A stretch of DNA of 64,000 bases from Ohtaekwangia koreensis (GTDB lineage: Bacteria > Bacteroidota > Bacteroidia > Cytophagales > Cyclobacteriaceae), in the NCBI RefSeq assembly GCF_900167975.1, contig NZ_FUZU01000002.1:999501-1063500 (forward strand). The letters run 5' to 3'. A model generated the notes under the pieces. It saw only the letters and a program-made list of their open reading frames with translations, was not told where the DNA came from and made no database searches. Of the stretch, positions 18,465 through 27,491 are shown piece after piece. The number at the start of each line of letters is the position of its first letter. The stretch's first letter is position 1. Position numbers and translations under genes: made by a program.

Positions 18465-19103
18465 TCAATCATATACCACTGCATAAAATCCCAGCCACAA
18501 AACAAATAATAGAATATACGAGCACGCCACGATAATCCAGACGTACGTTTTGTCTTTACGCGCATAGTGGTGAATGCCTTCAACCAGCATGAACCAATAC
18601 GCGACTTCAAATAAATTCAGTGCACGTAAAGGATAAGCCCATCGTTTATCGATCTCGTAATAATCAAAAAAATGCATCAGAGAGAATGGATAAAATGCAC
18701 CAATGTCGTTATAGGCTGGATCCGTTTCGAAGACCATAAACCATACGATTTTCAGCACCTCCGGTACCAAAAAAATATACTCGGCCCCGATAACTACGCC
18801 CCAACATTGTCCGTATGTAACGCGGTAGCCGAACATAAAGCAACCCACCCAGATAACGAACGCGATCACGGTGAATTTCCATAGATAAATAATAGGAACT
18901 GAAAACAGTTTTAATCCGCTGATTAAGCGTAAAATCATCCCTTCGGGACGGTCTTGCAAAAATTCAAAAGCGGCTGTTTCGTTTTCAATAAAGGCAATTT
19001 TGATGTACAGTAGCAGCAACGTTGTTACGCATAAGAGAACGAATAACAATCTTTTGTCAGTACCAAAGAATGATTTAGTTTCGGGTTCGGGGAAAGTGGT
19101 CAT
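18465..19103 (-). CDS. Integral membrane protein of unknown function
   Basis: A 212-residue protein with about five hydrophobic helices (about 18-40, 65-85, 95-118, 155-172 and 185-208), a charged N-terminus (TTFPEPETKSFFGTDKR), and conserved-looking aromatics (FYPFSLMHFFDYYEIDKRW). I do not recognise a named family; it has the look of a Bacteroidota-specific membrane protein. It is convergent with the FucP-like gene and divergent from the TPR gene at 19171, and is not part of an obvious operon. Codon usage matches its neighbours and the frame is uninterrupted over its full length, so it is judged a real gene. Confidence 0.75.
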   Translation of the reverse strand: MTTFPEPETKSFFGTDKRLLFVLLCVTTLLLLYIKIAFIENETAAFEFLQDRPEGMILRLISGLKLFSVPIIYLWKFTVIAFVIWVGCFMFGYRVTYGQCWGVVIGAEYIFLVPEVLKIVWFMVFETDPAYNDIGAFYPFSLMHFFDYYEIDKRWAYPLRALNLFEVAYWFMLVEGIHHYARKDKTYVWIIVACSYILLFVLWLGFYAVVYD

Positions 19104-19170
19104 GAGGAGTCGGGTATTTCGGCTGACAGCAGACTGTAAACCGTAGACTAATAAAGTTTAAAATAAATAA

Positions 19171-20403
19171 ATGATAAAGCGTTCAGGGTTTCAAATGTAT
19201 AAAGGTTCGTTATTCTGTGGAGTCTTGACAGTGATTTTTCTATTAGTAGCATCGATCGGCTCAAAAGCACAGTTGACTACCAGAAAAGATACAACGATCA
19301 TTTTGCTCTCCAGTGTGAGTGTTCAGCTGGAATGTACACAGGCCTTGAACGATCTATACAATTTCAAGTTTGAGAAAGCAGAATTCCAGTTTCATTATCT
19401 GCGGGCTCGCTACCGCTGGCATCCGCTTCCCTATTTTTTAATGGGACTGATTGAGTGGTGGAAGATCATGCCGAATACGAAAGATACTTCACACGATGAT
19501 ACATTTCTCGCCTATATGGACTCAACCATCGAAGTAGGTGAAAAGTTGTATGACGATTATCCCGCGTATCGCACAGAAGCTGCATTTTTTCTTGCAGCAG
19601 CATACGGTTTTAAGGGAAGGCTATACGCAGATGAGGAGCGGAAGAATTGGCGGAAGGCAGCGTCTGCCGGAAAAGACGGTCTCGATTACCTCGAAGAATG
19701 CAAAGAGAAACAAGATTTAAGCCCCGAGCTGTTATTTGGAGATGCGCTCTATAACTATTTCTCCGTATGGGTTCCGGAAAATTATCCAGCTTTAAAACCT
19801 GTGCTTTGGTTTTTTAGAAAAGGAGACAAGGCTTTGGGTTTGAAGCAACTCAAAGAAGTATCATACAACGCCTTCTATACACGCACGGAAGCAATGGTGT
19901 GGTTGATGCGCATCTTGAACAGTTATGAGAATGATCAGTTCGGTGCTTTTCAGATCAGTGAGTATCTATACCAGACGTACCCAGACAATCCGTATTTCCA
20001 CCGGTATTATGCACGGATGCTATATTCGATGGGACGATTTACAGAAGCAGAGCCCATGTGTAAAAATATTCTCATGCGCATTGATAGTGGTATGGTAGGT
20101 TATGAAGCAACCAGCGGAAGATATGCTTCATTTTTTCTCGGCCAGATCAACGAGGCGCGTAAAAAACTGGATGAGGCGAAAGCATACTATAAGCTATGCA
20201 TGAAATTCGCTGAGCAGATCGATGCAACAGAATCAGGTTACTATATGTATTCAATGATTGCCCTTGGAGAAATAGCCCAGAAGCAAGGCGACAAAGCGGA
20301 GGCAAAACGATGGTTCAACCTGGTAAAGAAAAAAGCGGGTCGCAAAGACGAAGCTTATAAAGATGCAAAACGAAGGTTGAAAGGATTGGAGAAAGGTGAT
20401 TGA
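19171..20403 (+). CDS. Exported TPR protein
   Basis: A 410-residue protein. A hydrophobic signal segment (GVLTVIFLLVASIGSKAQ) ends near residue 34. The remainder is helical with tetratricopeptide-like repeats, clearest in the second half (residues about 270-400, e.g. YRTEAAFFLAAAYGFKGR, GRFTEAEPMCKNIL, YYMYSMIALGEIAQKQGDKAEAKRWF). It probably works in the periplasm or on the outer-membrane inner face as a protein-interaction scaffold. Translation could start at Met9 (19195) instead. It precedes the polysaccharide locus by 80 bp on the same strand, but a regulatory link is not visible. The exact role is unknown. Confidence 0.8.
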   Translation: MIKRSGFQMYKGSLFCGVLTVIFLLVASIGSKAQLTTRKDTTIILLSSVSVQLECTQALNDLYNFKFEKAEFQFHYLRARYRWHPLPYFLMGLIEWWKIMPNTKDTSHDDTFLAYMDSTIEVGEKLYDDYPAYRTEAAFFLAAAYGFKGRLYADEERKNWRKAASAGKDGLDYLEECKEKQDLSPELLFGDALYNYFSVWVPENYPALKPVLWFFRKGDKALGLKQLKEVSYNAFYTRTEAMVWLMRILNSYENDQFGAFQISEYLYQTYPDNPYFHRYYARMLYSMGRFTEAEPMCKNILMRIDSGMVGYEATSGRYASFFLGQINEARKKLDEAKAYYKLCMKFAEQIDATESGYYMYSMIALGEIAQKQGDKAEAKRWFNLVKKKAGRKDEAYKDAKRRLKGLEKGD

Positions 20404-20483
20404 TACAATACATACTGTGAAAATCTCATGTTTGTATAATCACCGATAAACCTTGAACTTTATACTTTGAAGATTACCAGCAC

Positions 20484-21812
20484 TTGGAACTCCGCGACTT
20501 TATAGTTACACCGATTATTATCCTTCTTGTTTATACCGTTGCGTATATACTTCGCAGCAGTGTAACGGATTCTGTAACGCGGCCCTATTTTTTTCCCGCA
20601 TTGACTGCGAAAATTCTGGGTGCTCTTGCGCTCGGCTTTATATACCAGTTTTATTATAGCGGAGGTGACACCTATAATTTTCATTCGTATGGAAGCCGTC
20701 ATATTTGGGAAGCATTCATGGAAGATCCGGCTGCAGGATTCAAGCTGTTGTTTGGTGATGGTTCGAATGAATTAGGGATCTACAAATATTCTTCAAAGAT
20801 TGCATTTTTTCACGATCGCCAGTCATTCATGGTAATCCGGATCGCTGCCGTGTTTGACTTGCTTACATTCTCCTCGTATTCCGCAACAGCAGTTCTCTTT
20901 TCCATCATTAGTTTTATAGGACTATGGATGTTGTTCGTTGCCTTTTATGAATTGAAACCCGAGTTGCATCGATGGATTGCCATCGCTACTTTATTTATAC
21001 CATCGGTTGTGTTTTGGGGGTCGGGTCTTTTAAAGGACACCATTACGCTGGCATGCCTTGGAATTGCTACGCTCCTTACCAAGAGAATTTTCATTGATAA
21101 GCGATTCAATATCGTTCAGGCACTGTTGCTGTTACTTTGCTTCTATATCATTTTCTCTATTAAGAAGTATATATTACTGAGTTACCTTCCTGCACTTATG
21201 ATTTGGGTTTATGCAACAACTTTAGCGAAGGTGCGATCCACTGCATTTAAAGTTCTGATGCTTCCGTTCGTGATCATTATTGCTGCAGTGTCTGGATACT
21301 TTACTATAGCGCAGGTTGGTAAAGACGATCCTCGATATGCGCTGGAGCAAATCGGGAACACGGCCAAGATAACAGCCTATGATATAGCGTACCTTACCGG
21401 TCATGATGCTGGAAGTACATATTCATTAGGTGAACTTGACGGGTCATTCTCTGGGCTTTTGAAGCTTGCACCGCAGGCAATAAACGTTTCGTTGTTCAGG
21501 CCCTATATCTGGGAGGTACGCAATCCACTTATGCTGATGTCTGCTGTTGAGTCGATCACCTTACTGGCACTAACTATTTTTGTAATCTTTAAGCGGGCCG
21601 CTACATTATTCGCAACTTTGCTTAACCCACACATAATTTACTGCATGGTGTTTAGCTTAACGTTTGCCTTTGCAGTAGGCGTATCCACATTTAACTTCGG
21701 AACACTGTCACGATATAAAATTCCTTTGCTTCCTTTTTATGCGTTAGCATTGATCTTTATATACTATGAAAATAAAGAAACGAAGTTGGATGAATTTGAA
21801 AGTACAGAGTAA
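20484..21812 (+). CDS. Polytopic membrane protein of the polysaccharide region
   Basis: A 442-residue protein with about ten membrane helices and a conserved-looking external motif YSGGDTYNFHSYGSRHIWEAF near residues 54-74. The gross layout (many helices, an acidic motif after the first helices) recalls GT-C glycosyltransferases or polysaccharide polymerases, but I cannot assign it firmly. The only in-frame start after the upstream stop at 20454 that keeps the first helix is TTG 20484. A TATACTTTG sequence at 20461-20469, close to the -7 consensus, lies just before it, giving a very short leader. Its 3' end overlaps by 49 bp the convergent glycosyltransferase gene, an unusual antisense overlap. 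Confidence 0.75.
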   Translation: MELRDFIVTPIIILLVYTVAYILRSSVTDSVTRPYFFPALTAKILGALALGFIYQFYYSGGDTYNFHSYGSRHIWEAFMEDPAAGFKLLFGDGSNELGIYKYSSKIAFFHDRQSFMVIRIAAVFDLLTFSSYSATAVLFSIISFIGLWMLFVAFYELKPELHRWIAIATLFIPSVVFWGSGLLKDTITLACLGIATLLTKRIFIDKRFNIVQALLLLLCFYIIFSIKKYILLSYLPALMIWVYATTLAKVRSTAFKVLMLPFVIIIAAVSGYFTIAQVGKDDPRYALEQIGNTAKITAYDIAYLTGHDAGSTYSLGELDGSFSGLLKLAPQAINVSLFRPYIWEVRNPLMLMSAVESITLLALTIFVIFKRAATLFATLLNPHIIYCMVFSLTFAFAVGVSTFNFGTLSRYKIPLLPFYALALIFIYYENKETKLDEFESTE

Positions 21813-22840
21813 TGTTCGATTACTTTTTTTCTGCCTTGTATACCTATAGATTCACGAAGCGCTTTGTTTTGAATAAGCTTATCGATGGCGTCAAACCAGT
21901 CTTGTTGAGAGGTACATAAAAAACCATTTACCCCCGAATCAATAATCTGTGTATTAACTCCAACAGGAGACGCTACTGCCGGAATTTCAAGCGCCATATA
22001 TTGCAAAGCTTTAAATCCACATTTACCTTTTGCCCAGATATCATCGGTCAAAGGCATTATCCCGATATCGATCTGACTCAGATCTTCAATCTCTGAATTT
22101 TCTTTCCAGGGTATAAAGACAAAATCATTTAAGTCGAGATCAGGTTTCTTATTTGCAATCACCAGGAATTGAAAATTCTCGTTGTATTTTTTCTCAAGTT
22201 GTTTTAATACAGGGATAATCGAACCGAGATATTTTAATGTTGAGTGTGAACCTGTCCAGCCGACAGTAATCTTTTCATTAAACAATTTTGGATACCGTAT
22301 GGGATTGTGATGCTGCTCGGTATCAATCGTAGTAGGATTAAGGACTGGCTGGGGATTAAACTGTTTTGCAAAATCGACCAGGTAATTATTTCCACAACTT
22401 ACTTTATAACTCCATCTACAAATGGCTTCGGTCTTCGAATGCCATTTAATAAAAGATGCCACACGATTCTCATGCGAAGTATTTGGAAGCCAGATAGCAT
22501 CATCGAAATCATAAATAATTTTCTTTCTGAATATTTTATAAATGATCCATTCAAAAATTGGTGGTCCAACAGGCATACATTCACGATGGATAAAAACGTA
22601 ATCAGCTTTGCTCAGTTTAAAAAGGATTTGAAATCTTTTTAAAATTCCGGTGAGAAATCCAATCACCTTTCCGACCTCGTATCCTTTTTTATAGAGTATC
22701 TTCCACGTGCGTTCATTCCAGAAGGACTGTTTATAACAGTGGATGCCGGAATCCTCAAGGAGTTTGAAATATTGTTCAAATCTGAATCGCTGTGAAGGCG
22801 ACTCACCGAGCGGATAAGGGAATAAAAAGATGACATTCAT
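21764..22840 (-). CDS. Glycosyltransferase (GT4-like)
   Basis: A 358-residue protein from the ATG that gives MNVIFLFPYPLGESPSQRFRFEQY, the conserved N-terminus of this family; an upstream in-frame start at 22912 adds an unlikely 24 residues. The C-terminal Rossmann half has VGWTGSHSTLKYLGSI, then PLTDDIWAKGKCGFKALQYMALEIPAVASPVGVNTQII, the donor-binding E/G-rich region of GT-B enzymes. It transfers a sugar from a nucleotide donor to a lipid-linked glycan in the cytoplasm. It is the only minus-strand gene inside the polysaccharide locus, is divergent from the Wzm permease gene, and overlaps the 3' end of the preceding membrane-protein gene. Confidence 0.87.
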   Translation of the reverse strand: MNVIFLFPYPLGESPSQRFRFEQYFKLLEDSGIHCYKQSFWNERTWKILYKKGYEVGKVIGFLTGILKRFQILFKLSKADYVFIHRECMPVGPPIFEWIIYKIFRKKIIYDFDDAIWLPNTSHENRVASFIKWHSKTEAICRWSYKVSCGNNYLVDFAKQFNPQPVLNPTTIDTEQHHNPIRYPKLFNEKITVGWTGSHSTLKYLGSIIPVLKQLEKKYNENFQFLVIANKKPDLDLNDFVFIPWKENSEIEDLSQIDIGIMPLTDDIWAKGKCGFKALQYMALEIPAVASPVGVNTQIIDSGVNGFLCTSQQDWFDAIDKLIQNKALRESIGIQGRKKVIEHYSVLSNSSNFVSLFS

Positions 22841-23028
22841 GATTACCTTTGTAAAAATATTCAAAGCGAGCAAACAAATCGATTGATGATGCTTTTTGTT
22901 ATTGTGAGACAACTTCGATTTTTTTATCCCAAACAGGGAAGCTTGGTATTAGAAAACTTATCGAAGCCTTGTTATGGTGCAGCATTACCCAAAATGGCTT
23001 ACATGTTGTAGTGAAAATTCCCTTTGTT

Positions 23029-23862
23029 ATGAATGAACCGTACACCGAGACGATAATTGAACCAGCGAACCGACTCTCCTTCAATTTTAAGGAGTTGTGG
23101 AGTTATCGTGAGCTGTTTTATTTTTTTACCTGGCGTGATATAAAAGTAAAATACAAGCAGACTGTTTTGGGAGTGTTCTGGGTGATGCTTCAACCCCTGT
23201 TCATGATGTTGATTTTTACTTTCTTTTTTGGACAACGACTTGGTGTTAAGACAGAAGGAATTCCGTACCCGGTGTTTGCTTTTTCAGGATTGATACTTTG
23301 GAATTTTTTCTCGTCTTCTGTTACCAACGCAGGCAACAGCATGGTGCTCAACGCGCCTATTATAAAGAAGATATATTTTCCAAGATTGATAATACCACTA
23401 TCTTCCGTATTGGCATCCCTGGTGGATCTGGTTGTTGCGCTAATGTTATTTATACTGTTCTTATTCTTTTATCCAGTTACAATCAATGCGCTGGAGCTTG
23501 TTATTTTCTGGCCTTTGGCATTTGCGCTTAGTCTGATCGGGGCCGTAGGCCTCGGTTGTTGGTTGGCCGCGTTGATGATCAAGTATCGTGATTTCAGATT
23601 TGTTGTATCCTTTGTTATGCAGGTAGCATTTTTTTTAACACCTATAGTATATCCTGTTTCCCGCGGAAGTCTTTCTGTGCTTGAATATATATTGGCACTC
23701 AATCCCATGTATGCGGCCATCACACTTTTTAGAATACCCATGACAACTGACGTAGTAGATCCTATATTAATAGCCATAAGCATCTGCTCTTCCTTTTTAT
23801 CATTACTGTTGGGGCTTAACTATTTTAGAAAAACGGAATTATTTTTTGCAGACCTTGCATGA
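23029..23862 (+). CDS. wzm: ABC-2 polysaccharide exporter permease (Wzm)
   Basis: A 277-residue permease from the ATG giving MNEPYTETIIEP; an upstream start at 22969 is possible but adds residues untypical of the family. It has six membrane helices, the N-terminal amphipathic LWSYRELFYFFTWRDIKVKYKQT and the FWVMLQPLFMMLIFTFFFG motif diagnostic of Wzm/KpsM/TagG. With the Wzt ATPase encoded next it exports a completed lipid-linked O-antigen-like glycan across the inner membrane. The stop overlaps the wzt start by four bases (ATGA), indicating coupling. Confidence 0.93.
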   Translation: MNEPYTETIIEPANRLSFNFKELWSYRELFYFFTWRDIKVKYKQTVLGVFWVMLQPLFMMLIFTFFFGQRLGVKTEGIPYPVFAFSGLILWNFFSSSVTNAGNSMVLNAPIIKKIYFPRLIIPLSSVLASLVDLVVALMLFILFLFFYPVTINALELVIFWPLAFALSLIGAVGLGCWLAALMIKYRDFRFVVSFVMQVAFFLTPIVYPVSRGSLSVLEYILALNPMYAAITLFRIPMTTDVVDPILIAISICSSFLSLLLGLNYFRKTELFFADLA

Positions 23863-25052
23863 AGCCCATACTAGAAGTTCAAAATATCTCTAAGAAGTTT
23901 CTGATTCAACATCAGCAACTACCTTATTTGAGTTTTCGGGATAAACTATCAAGTCTTTTCAGCTCGAAAGAAGCTACCGAAGAATTTTGGGCGTTACGCG
24001 ATGTCTCCTTTAATATACAACCCGGTGAATCGGTTGGAATTATAGGACGTAACGGTGCAGGAAAATCAACCTTATTAAAAATTCTTTCGCGCATAACACC
24101 GCCCACGAACGGTAGAATTACAGTACGTGGACGCATTGCAAGCTTGCTCGAAGTAGGCACAGGCTTTCATCAGGAGTTGACAGGCAGAGAGAATATATTC
24201 ATGAATGGATCAATCCTCGGCATGAAGCATGCAGAGATTAAAGCGAAGTTTGACGAGATCGTTGATTTTAGCGGTACGGAAAAATTTTTGGACACTCCAC
24301 TAAAACATTACTCTAGCGGCATGCAGCTTCGATTGGCATTTGCCGTGGCCGCACACCTCGAACCTGAGATATTAATAATAGATGAAGTGCTTGCCGTTGG
24401 TGATGCAGAATTTCAAAAGAAGTGTCTTGGTAAAATGGAAACAGTGAACAGGAGTGGTAAAACAATTCTGTTTGTTAGTCACAACATGGCAGCGGTTGGA
24501 AACTTATGCAAGCGTGCTATACTTCTCGATAAAGGTAAGCTTTTGAGAGAAGGCCCGATCACTGAAATCATTCATGAATATCAGGTGGCCGCGAACGGAG
24601 CAGACAGTTACGAGTGGACTCCTAAAAGTCCAGGTAATTCTGCAGCGTACTTGAATAAGGTAGCGTTGAATCTTCGTGGGGCACAACCTAACTATACTTT
24701 GACTGTTAAAAGTAACATCGTTTCTCAGTCCGCGCATAAGGATCTTTTTATAGCATACGATATTTCAAATTCTGTTGGCATTCCTATACTTCAGGCAATC
24801 CCGCAGTTACAGCCCTTCATTAAATTTTCCGATGGCGGGCAAACTATTGAAACTGAAATTGAGTTACCTCCCATGATTCCAGACCAATATAAAGTATCCG
24901 TCTGGATCGGAGCACACAACGCAGATACTATGTGCTGGGAAAAAGAAGTGGTTGCTTTTGAGATCTCTGAGTCGCCTGCGAAAGGGAGAAATTTTCCACA
25001 TTCACATAACAATGGTTTTATAGTTCCAAACTCCAGAATCATAAATGGATAA
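23859..25052 (+). CDS. wzt: ABC polysaccharide exporter ATPase with C-terminal Wzt-type domain
   Basis: A 397-residue protein. The nucleotide-binding domain (about 1-245) has Walker A GRNGAGKSTLLK, signature YSSGMQLRLAFAVAAH, Walker B ILIIDEVLAVGD and the switch His in FVSHNM. Residues about 255-397 form an extra beta-rich domain, as in Wzt proteins that recognise the capped end of the finished glycan before export. Two methyltransferase genes follow directly, which suits a methyl-capped chain. It overlaps wzm by 4 bases and the next gene by 8. It is one of the clearest functional markers of this locus. Confidence 0.93.
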   Translation: MKPILEVQNISKKFLIQHQQLPYLSFRDKLSSLFSSKEATEEFWALRDVSFNIQPGESVGIIGRNGAGKSTLLKILSRITPPTNGRITVRGRIASLLEVGTGFHQELTGRENIFMNGSILGMKHAEIKAKFDEIVDFSGTEKFLDTPLKHYSSGMQLRLAFAVAAHLEPEILIIDEVLAVGDAEFQKKCLGKMETVNRSGKTILFVSHNMAAVGNLCKRAILLDKGKLLREGPITEIIHEYQVAANGADSYEWTPKSPGNSAAYLNKVALNLRGAQPNYTLTVKSNIVSQSAHKDLFIAYDISNSVGIPILQAIPQLQPFIKFSDGGQTIETEIELPPMIPDQYKVSVWIGAHNADTMCWEKEVVAFEISESPAKGRNFPHSHNNGFIVPNSRIING

Positions 25053-25743
25053 ATCACTGATAAAAAAAGCACTCCAGTTGGGTGGAGTTGATATCAGACG
25101 CTATAACAAAGAGTTTGATAGTTATGCAAAGATGTATGAAAAGTACAATCGCTATACCATGATTCATCAGGAACACTTTGCTCTTAATCTTGAACTCTGC
25201 AATGCTTTTAAAAATATACAAGGTCACTATGTAGAGTGTGGAGTTTGGCGCGGTGGTATGAGCGCGGCTATAGCGGAAGTACTGGGTAAAGAAAAAGATA
25301 TACACTTGTTTGATAGTTTCGAAGGACTACCGCCTGTAAAAGACATTGATGGTAAAGAGGCTATAGCCTGGCAGCAGGACACTACTTCTCCGGGGTACTA
25401 TAACAATTGTGCGGCTGAGGAATCTTTTGCACATGAAGCCATGAAGCTTGCTCAGCATAGTCGTTATAAAACATACAGAGGATGGTTTGAGAATACTTTG
25501 CCTGCATACGAAAAGCACCCTATAAGTATTTTACGACTGGATGGCGATTGGTATGATTCAATTAAGACCTGTCTTGATAATTTATTCCCGTACGTTGTAG
25601 AGGGAGGGATTGTTATTTTGGACGATTACTATACGTGGGATGGCTGCACGAAGGCCGTGCATGACTATCTTTCAGCTGTCCACTCACCCAGCCGGATATA
25701 CCAATGGAGAAATACAATTGGGTATATAATTAAGAAAAATTGA
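25045..25743 (+). CDS. TylF/MycF-family sugar O-methyltransferase
   Basis: A 232-residue SAM- and metal-dependent methyltransferase. The SAM loop is GHYVECGVWRGGMSAAIAE (about 60-78), followed by HLFDSFEGLP. The metal/catalytic motifs are LRLDGDWYDS and GGIVILDDYY with the acidic pair, as in the macrocin O-methyltransferase family. These enzymes methylate sugar hydroxyls. It overlaps wzt by 8 bases and is coupled to the next methyltransferase, so it probably modifies the exported glycan, perhaps as the terminal cap read by Wzt. The hydroxyl position is unknown. Confidence 0.87.
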   Translation: MDKSLIKKALQLGGVDIRRYNKEFDSYAKMYEKYNRYTMIHQEHFALNLELCNAFKNIQGHYVECGVWRGGMSAAIAEVLGKEKDIHLFDSFEGLPPVKDIDGKEAIAWQQDTTSPGYYNNCAAEESFAHEAMKLAQHSRYKTYRGWFENTLPAYEKHPISILRLDGDWYDSIKTCLDNLFPYVVEGGIVILDDYYTWDGCTKAVHDYLSAVHSPSRIYQWRNTIGYIIKKN

Positions 25744-26471
25744 GTACCCTATACATCCATACTGAAAACGTTCACAATCTAACGGCTCCACGTGAAGTTG
25801 CTCCGTTAATATCTGATTTGATAAAACCTTCCAGTATACTTGATGTTGGATGCGGCATCGGAACCTGGCTCAAAGCTTTTGAACAACTCGGTATAACGGA
25901 TTATATAGGAGTAGACGGAAGCTACGTGAATAAAAGCCTGCTCCAAATTCCGCTTGAAAAATTTCATGCACAAGATCTGAGAGAAGCGTGGAGTCTTGAT
26001 AGAAAATTTGACTTGGTCATGTCATTGGAGGTAGCAGAGCACCTGGATAAACAATTCGCGGAGCATTTTGTTAATACGCTCGTAAGGCATGGCGATCTCA
26101 TCGTATTTTCTGCGGCTATTCCAAAGCAAGGGGGACAAAATCATATTAATGAACAATGGCTTTCATTCTGGAAAGAAAAATTCAATGCAGTTCACTATAC
26201 ACTATATGATGTGTTGCGTCCCAAAATTTGGGCAAATGAAAAAGTAGATGTTTGGTACAAACAGAATATGGTAATCTTTTGTAAGGAAGGACATCCTTTA
26301 AATGAGCAATTGAAGGTAATGTCTTCCGGATACATAGATGTAGTGCATCCTGATCTGTTTGATTTCTACAGGTATCAGGCCGAGCGGGCGGAGCTATACG
26401 AGCAAGGTAAATTAGGTCTTAAGTCTGCTTTCAACGCATTCCTTAAAGCATTGGTCAATAAACTAAAATAG
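25740..26471 (+). CDS. SAM-dependent methyltransferase, class I
   Basis: A 243-residue protein with SAM motif I SSILDVGCGIGTWLKAF (about 34-50), motif post-I YIGVDGSYV, and MSLEVAEHLDKQFAEHF, as in Methyltransf_23-type enzymes that modify sugars or lipids. The start is a TTG whose second and third bases begin the TGA stop of the preceding gene, a tight translational coupling. It belongs to the same transcript as wzm, wzt and the TylF-like gene. The target is probably a sugar of the surface glycan; methylation of other substrates cannot be excluded. Confidence 0.85.
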   Translation: MSTLYIHTENVHNLTAPREVAPLISDLIKPSSILDVGCGIGTWLKAFEQLGITDYIGVDGSYVNKSLLQIPLEKFHAQDLREAWSLDRKFDLVMSLEVAEHLDKQFAEHFVNTLVRHGDLIVFSAAIPKQGGQNHINEQWLSFWKEKFNAVHYTLYDVLRPKIWANEKVDVWYKQNMVIFCKEGHPLNEQLKVMSSGYIDVVHPDLFDFYRYQAERAELYEQGKLGLKSAFNAFLKALVNKLK

Positions 26472-26473
26472 GT

Positions 26474-27490
26474 ATGCCTGCTATATCAGTGTTGATGCCC
26501 GTATATAATGCCGAGCAATACTTGCGGGAATCCATTGCCAGTATACTATCACAACGGTTTGTTGACTTTGAATTTTTCATTTTTAATGATGGCTCAACGG
26601 ATCGGTCAAGAGATATAATAACTTCCTTTAATGATCCAAGAATTCACTTCATTGACTTTAGTGATAACCGGGGATACGTAACGCTGCTAAATTTAGGTCT
26701 ACAAAAAGCACAAGGTAAATATATTGCCCGAATGGATGCGGATGATGTTGCTCATCCTGATAGATTTCAAAAGCAATTTGATTTTTTGGAGACCAACCCG
26801 GAATATGTAGTCTGTGGTACACGATTCAGCGTGATTGACAGACAAGATGTTGTCGAGTTGCCAATCGATAACGATGATATAAAGTTGAAAATGCTTTATA
26901 TTACCCCCTTCTGCCATCCTTCGGTGATGATGCGAGCAAATACATTGCAAAGCCACGATATAGTATACGATGAATACTATATGCCCGCAGAAGATCATGA
27001 ACTTTGGGTACGGCTTGCTGGCTATGGAAAATTTGCAAATCTGCCAGAGGTATTATTGAATTACAGAATTCATGATAACAACGTCAGTTTAAAGAAACGC
27101 GATCACAATCAACTTGAATCTCTCTATAAATCACGGCTAACCTATATCAATGATTTTTTTATTGATGTATCACTGAAACCCGCGGAGGCTGCGACTTTGC
27201 ATACATTATTTTTTAAGGAAGAAAGTTTCAGTTATGACGAGCTATTAACATGTGGCGAGTTGTTACAGCGTATAACATTACGCGATCATACGTATCCTGT
27301 TGCTTCAGAGAAAGTAAATGATTTGCTGGCGGAGCGATTTTTCTACCGGTGTACCACCTCTACAGATATAGGAATAAAATCATTTATTCTTGCCAGAAAA
27401 TTTGAATTTGGAAGTCAGTCATTCACAGCGAAGCTTAAATTATTAATAAAGGCTTTACTTAAATATAGTAAGCCAGTCGGGGGAAGATGA
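26474..27490 (+). CDS. GT2 glycosyltransferase, paralogue of 29445-30470
   Basis: A 338-residue GT-A enzyme. The N-terminal PAISVLMPVYNAEQYLRESI, the FNDGSTDRS nucleotide site and the metal-binding ARMDADD motif (about 89-95) are those of family 2. Later motifs include CHPSVMMRA and EDHELWVRLAGYGKF. It transfers a sugar from a nucleotide donor, facing the cytoplasm. It starts 2 bp after the methyltransferase stop and ends 1 bp before an asparagine-synthase-type gene. The gene at 29445 is very similar over the whole length, so the pair arose by duplication flanking the amidotransferase gene. Confidence 0.9.
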   Translation: MPAISVLMPVYNAEQYLRESIASILSQRFVDFEFFIFNDGSTDRSRDIITSFNDPRIHFIDFSDNRGYVTLLNLGLQKAQGKYIARMDADDVAHPDRFQKQFDFLETNPEYVVCGTRFSVIDRQDVVELPIDNDDIKLKMLYITPFCHPSVMMRANTLQSHDIVYDEYYMPAEDHELWVRLAGYGKFANLPEVLLNYRIHDNNVSLKKRDHNQLESLYKSRLTYINDFFIDVSLKPAEAATLHTLFFKEESFSYDELLTCGELLQRITLRDHTYPVASEKVNDLLAERFFYRCTTSTDIGIKSFILARKFEFGSQSFTAKLKLLIKALLKYSKPVGGR

Positions 27491-27491
27491 T

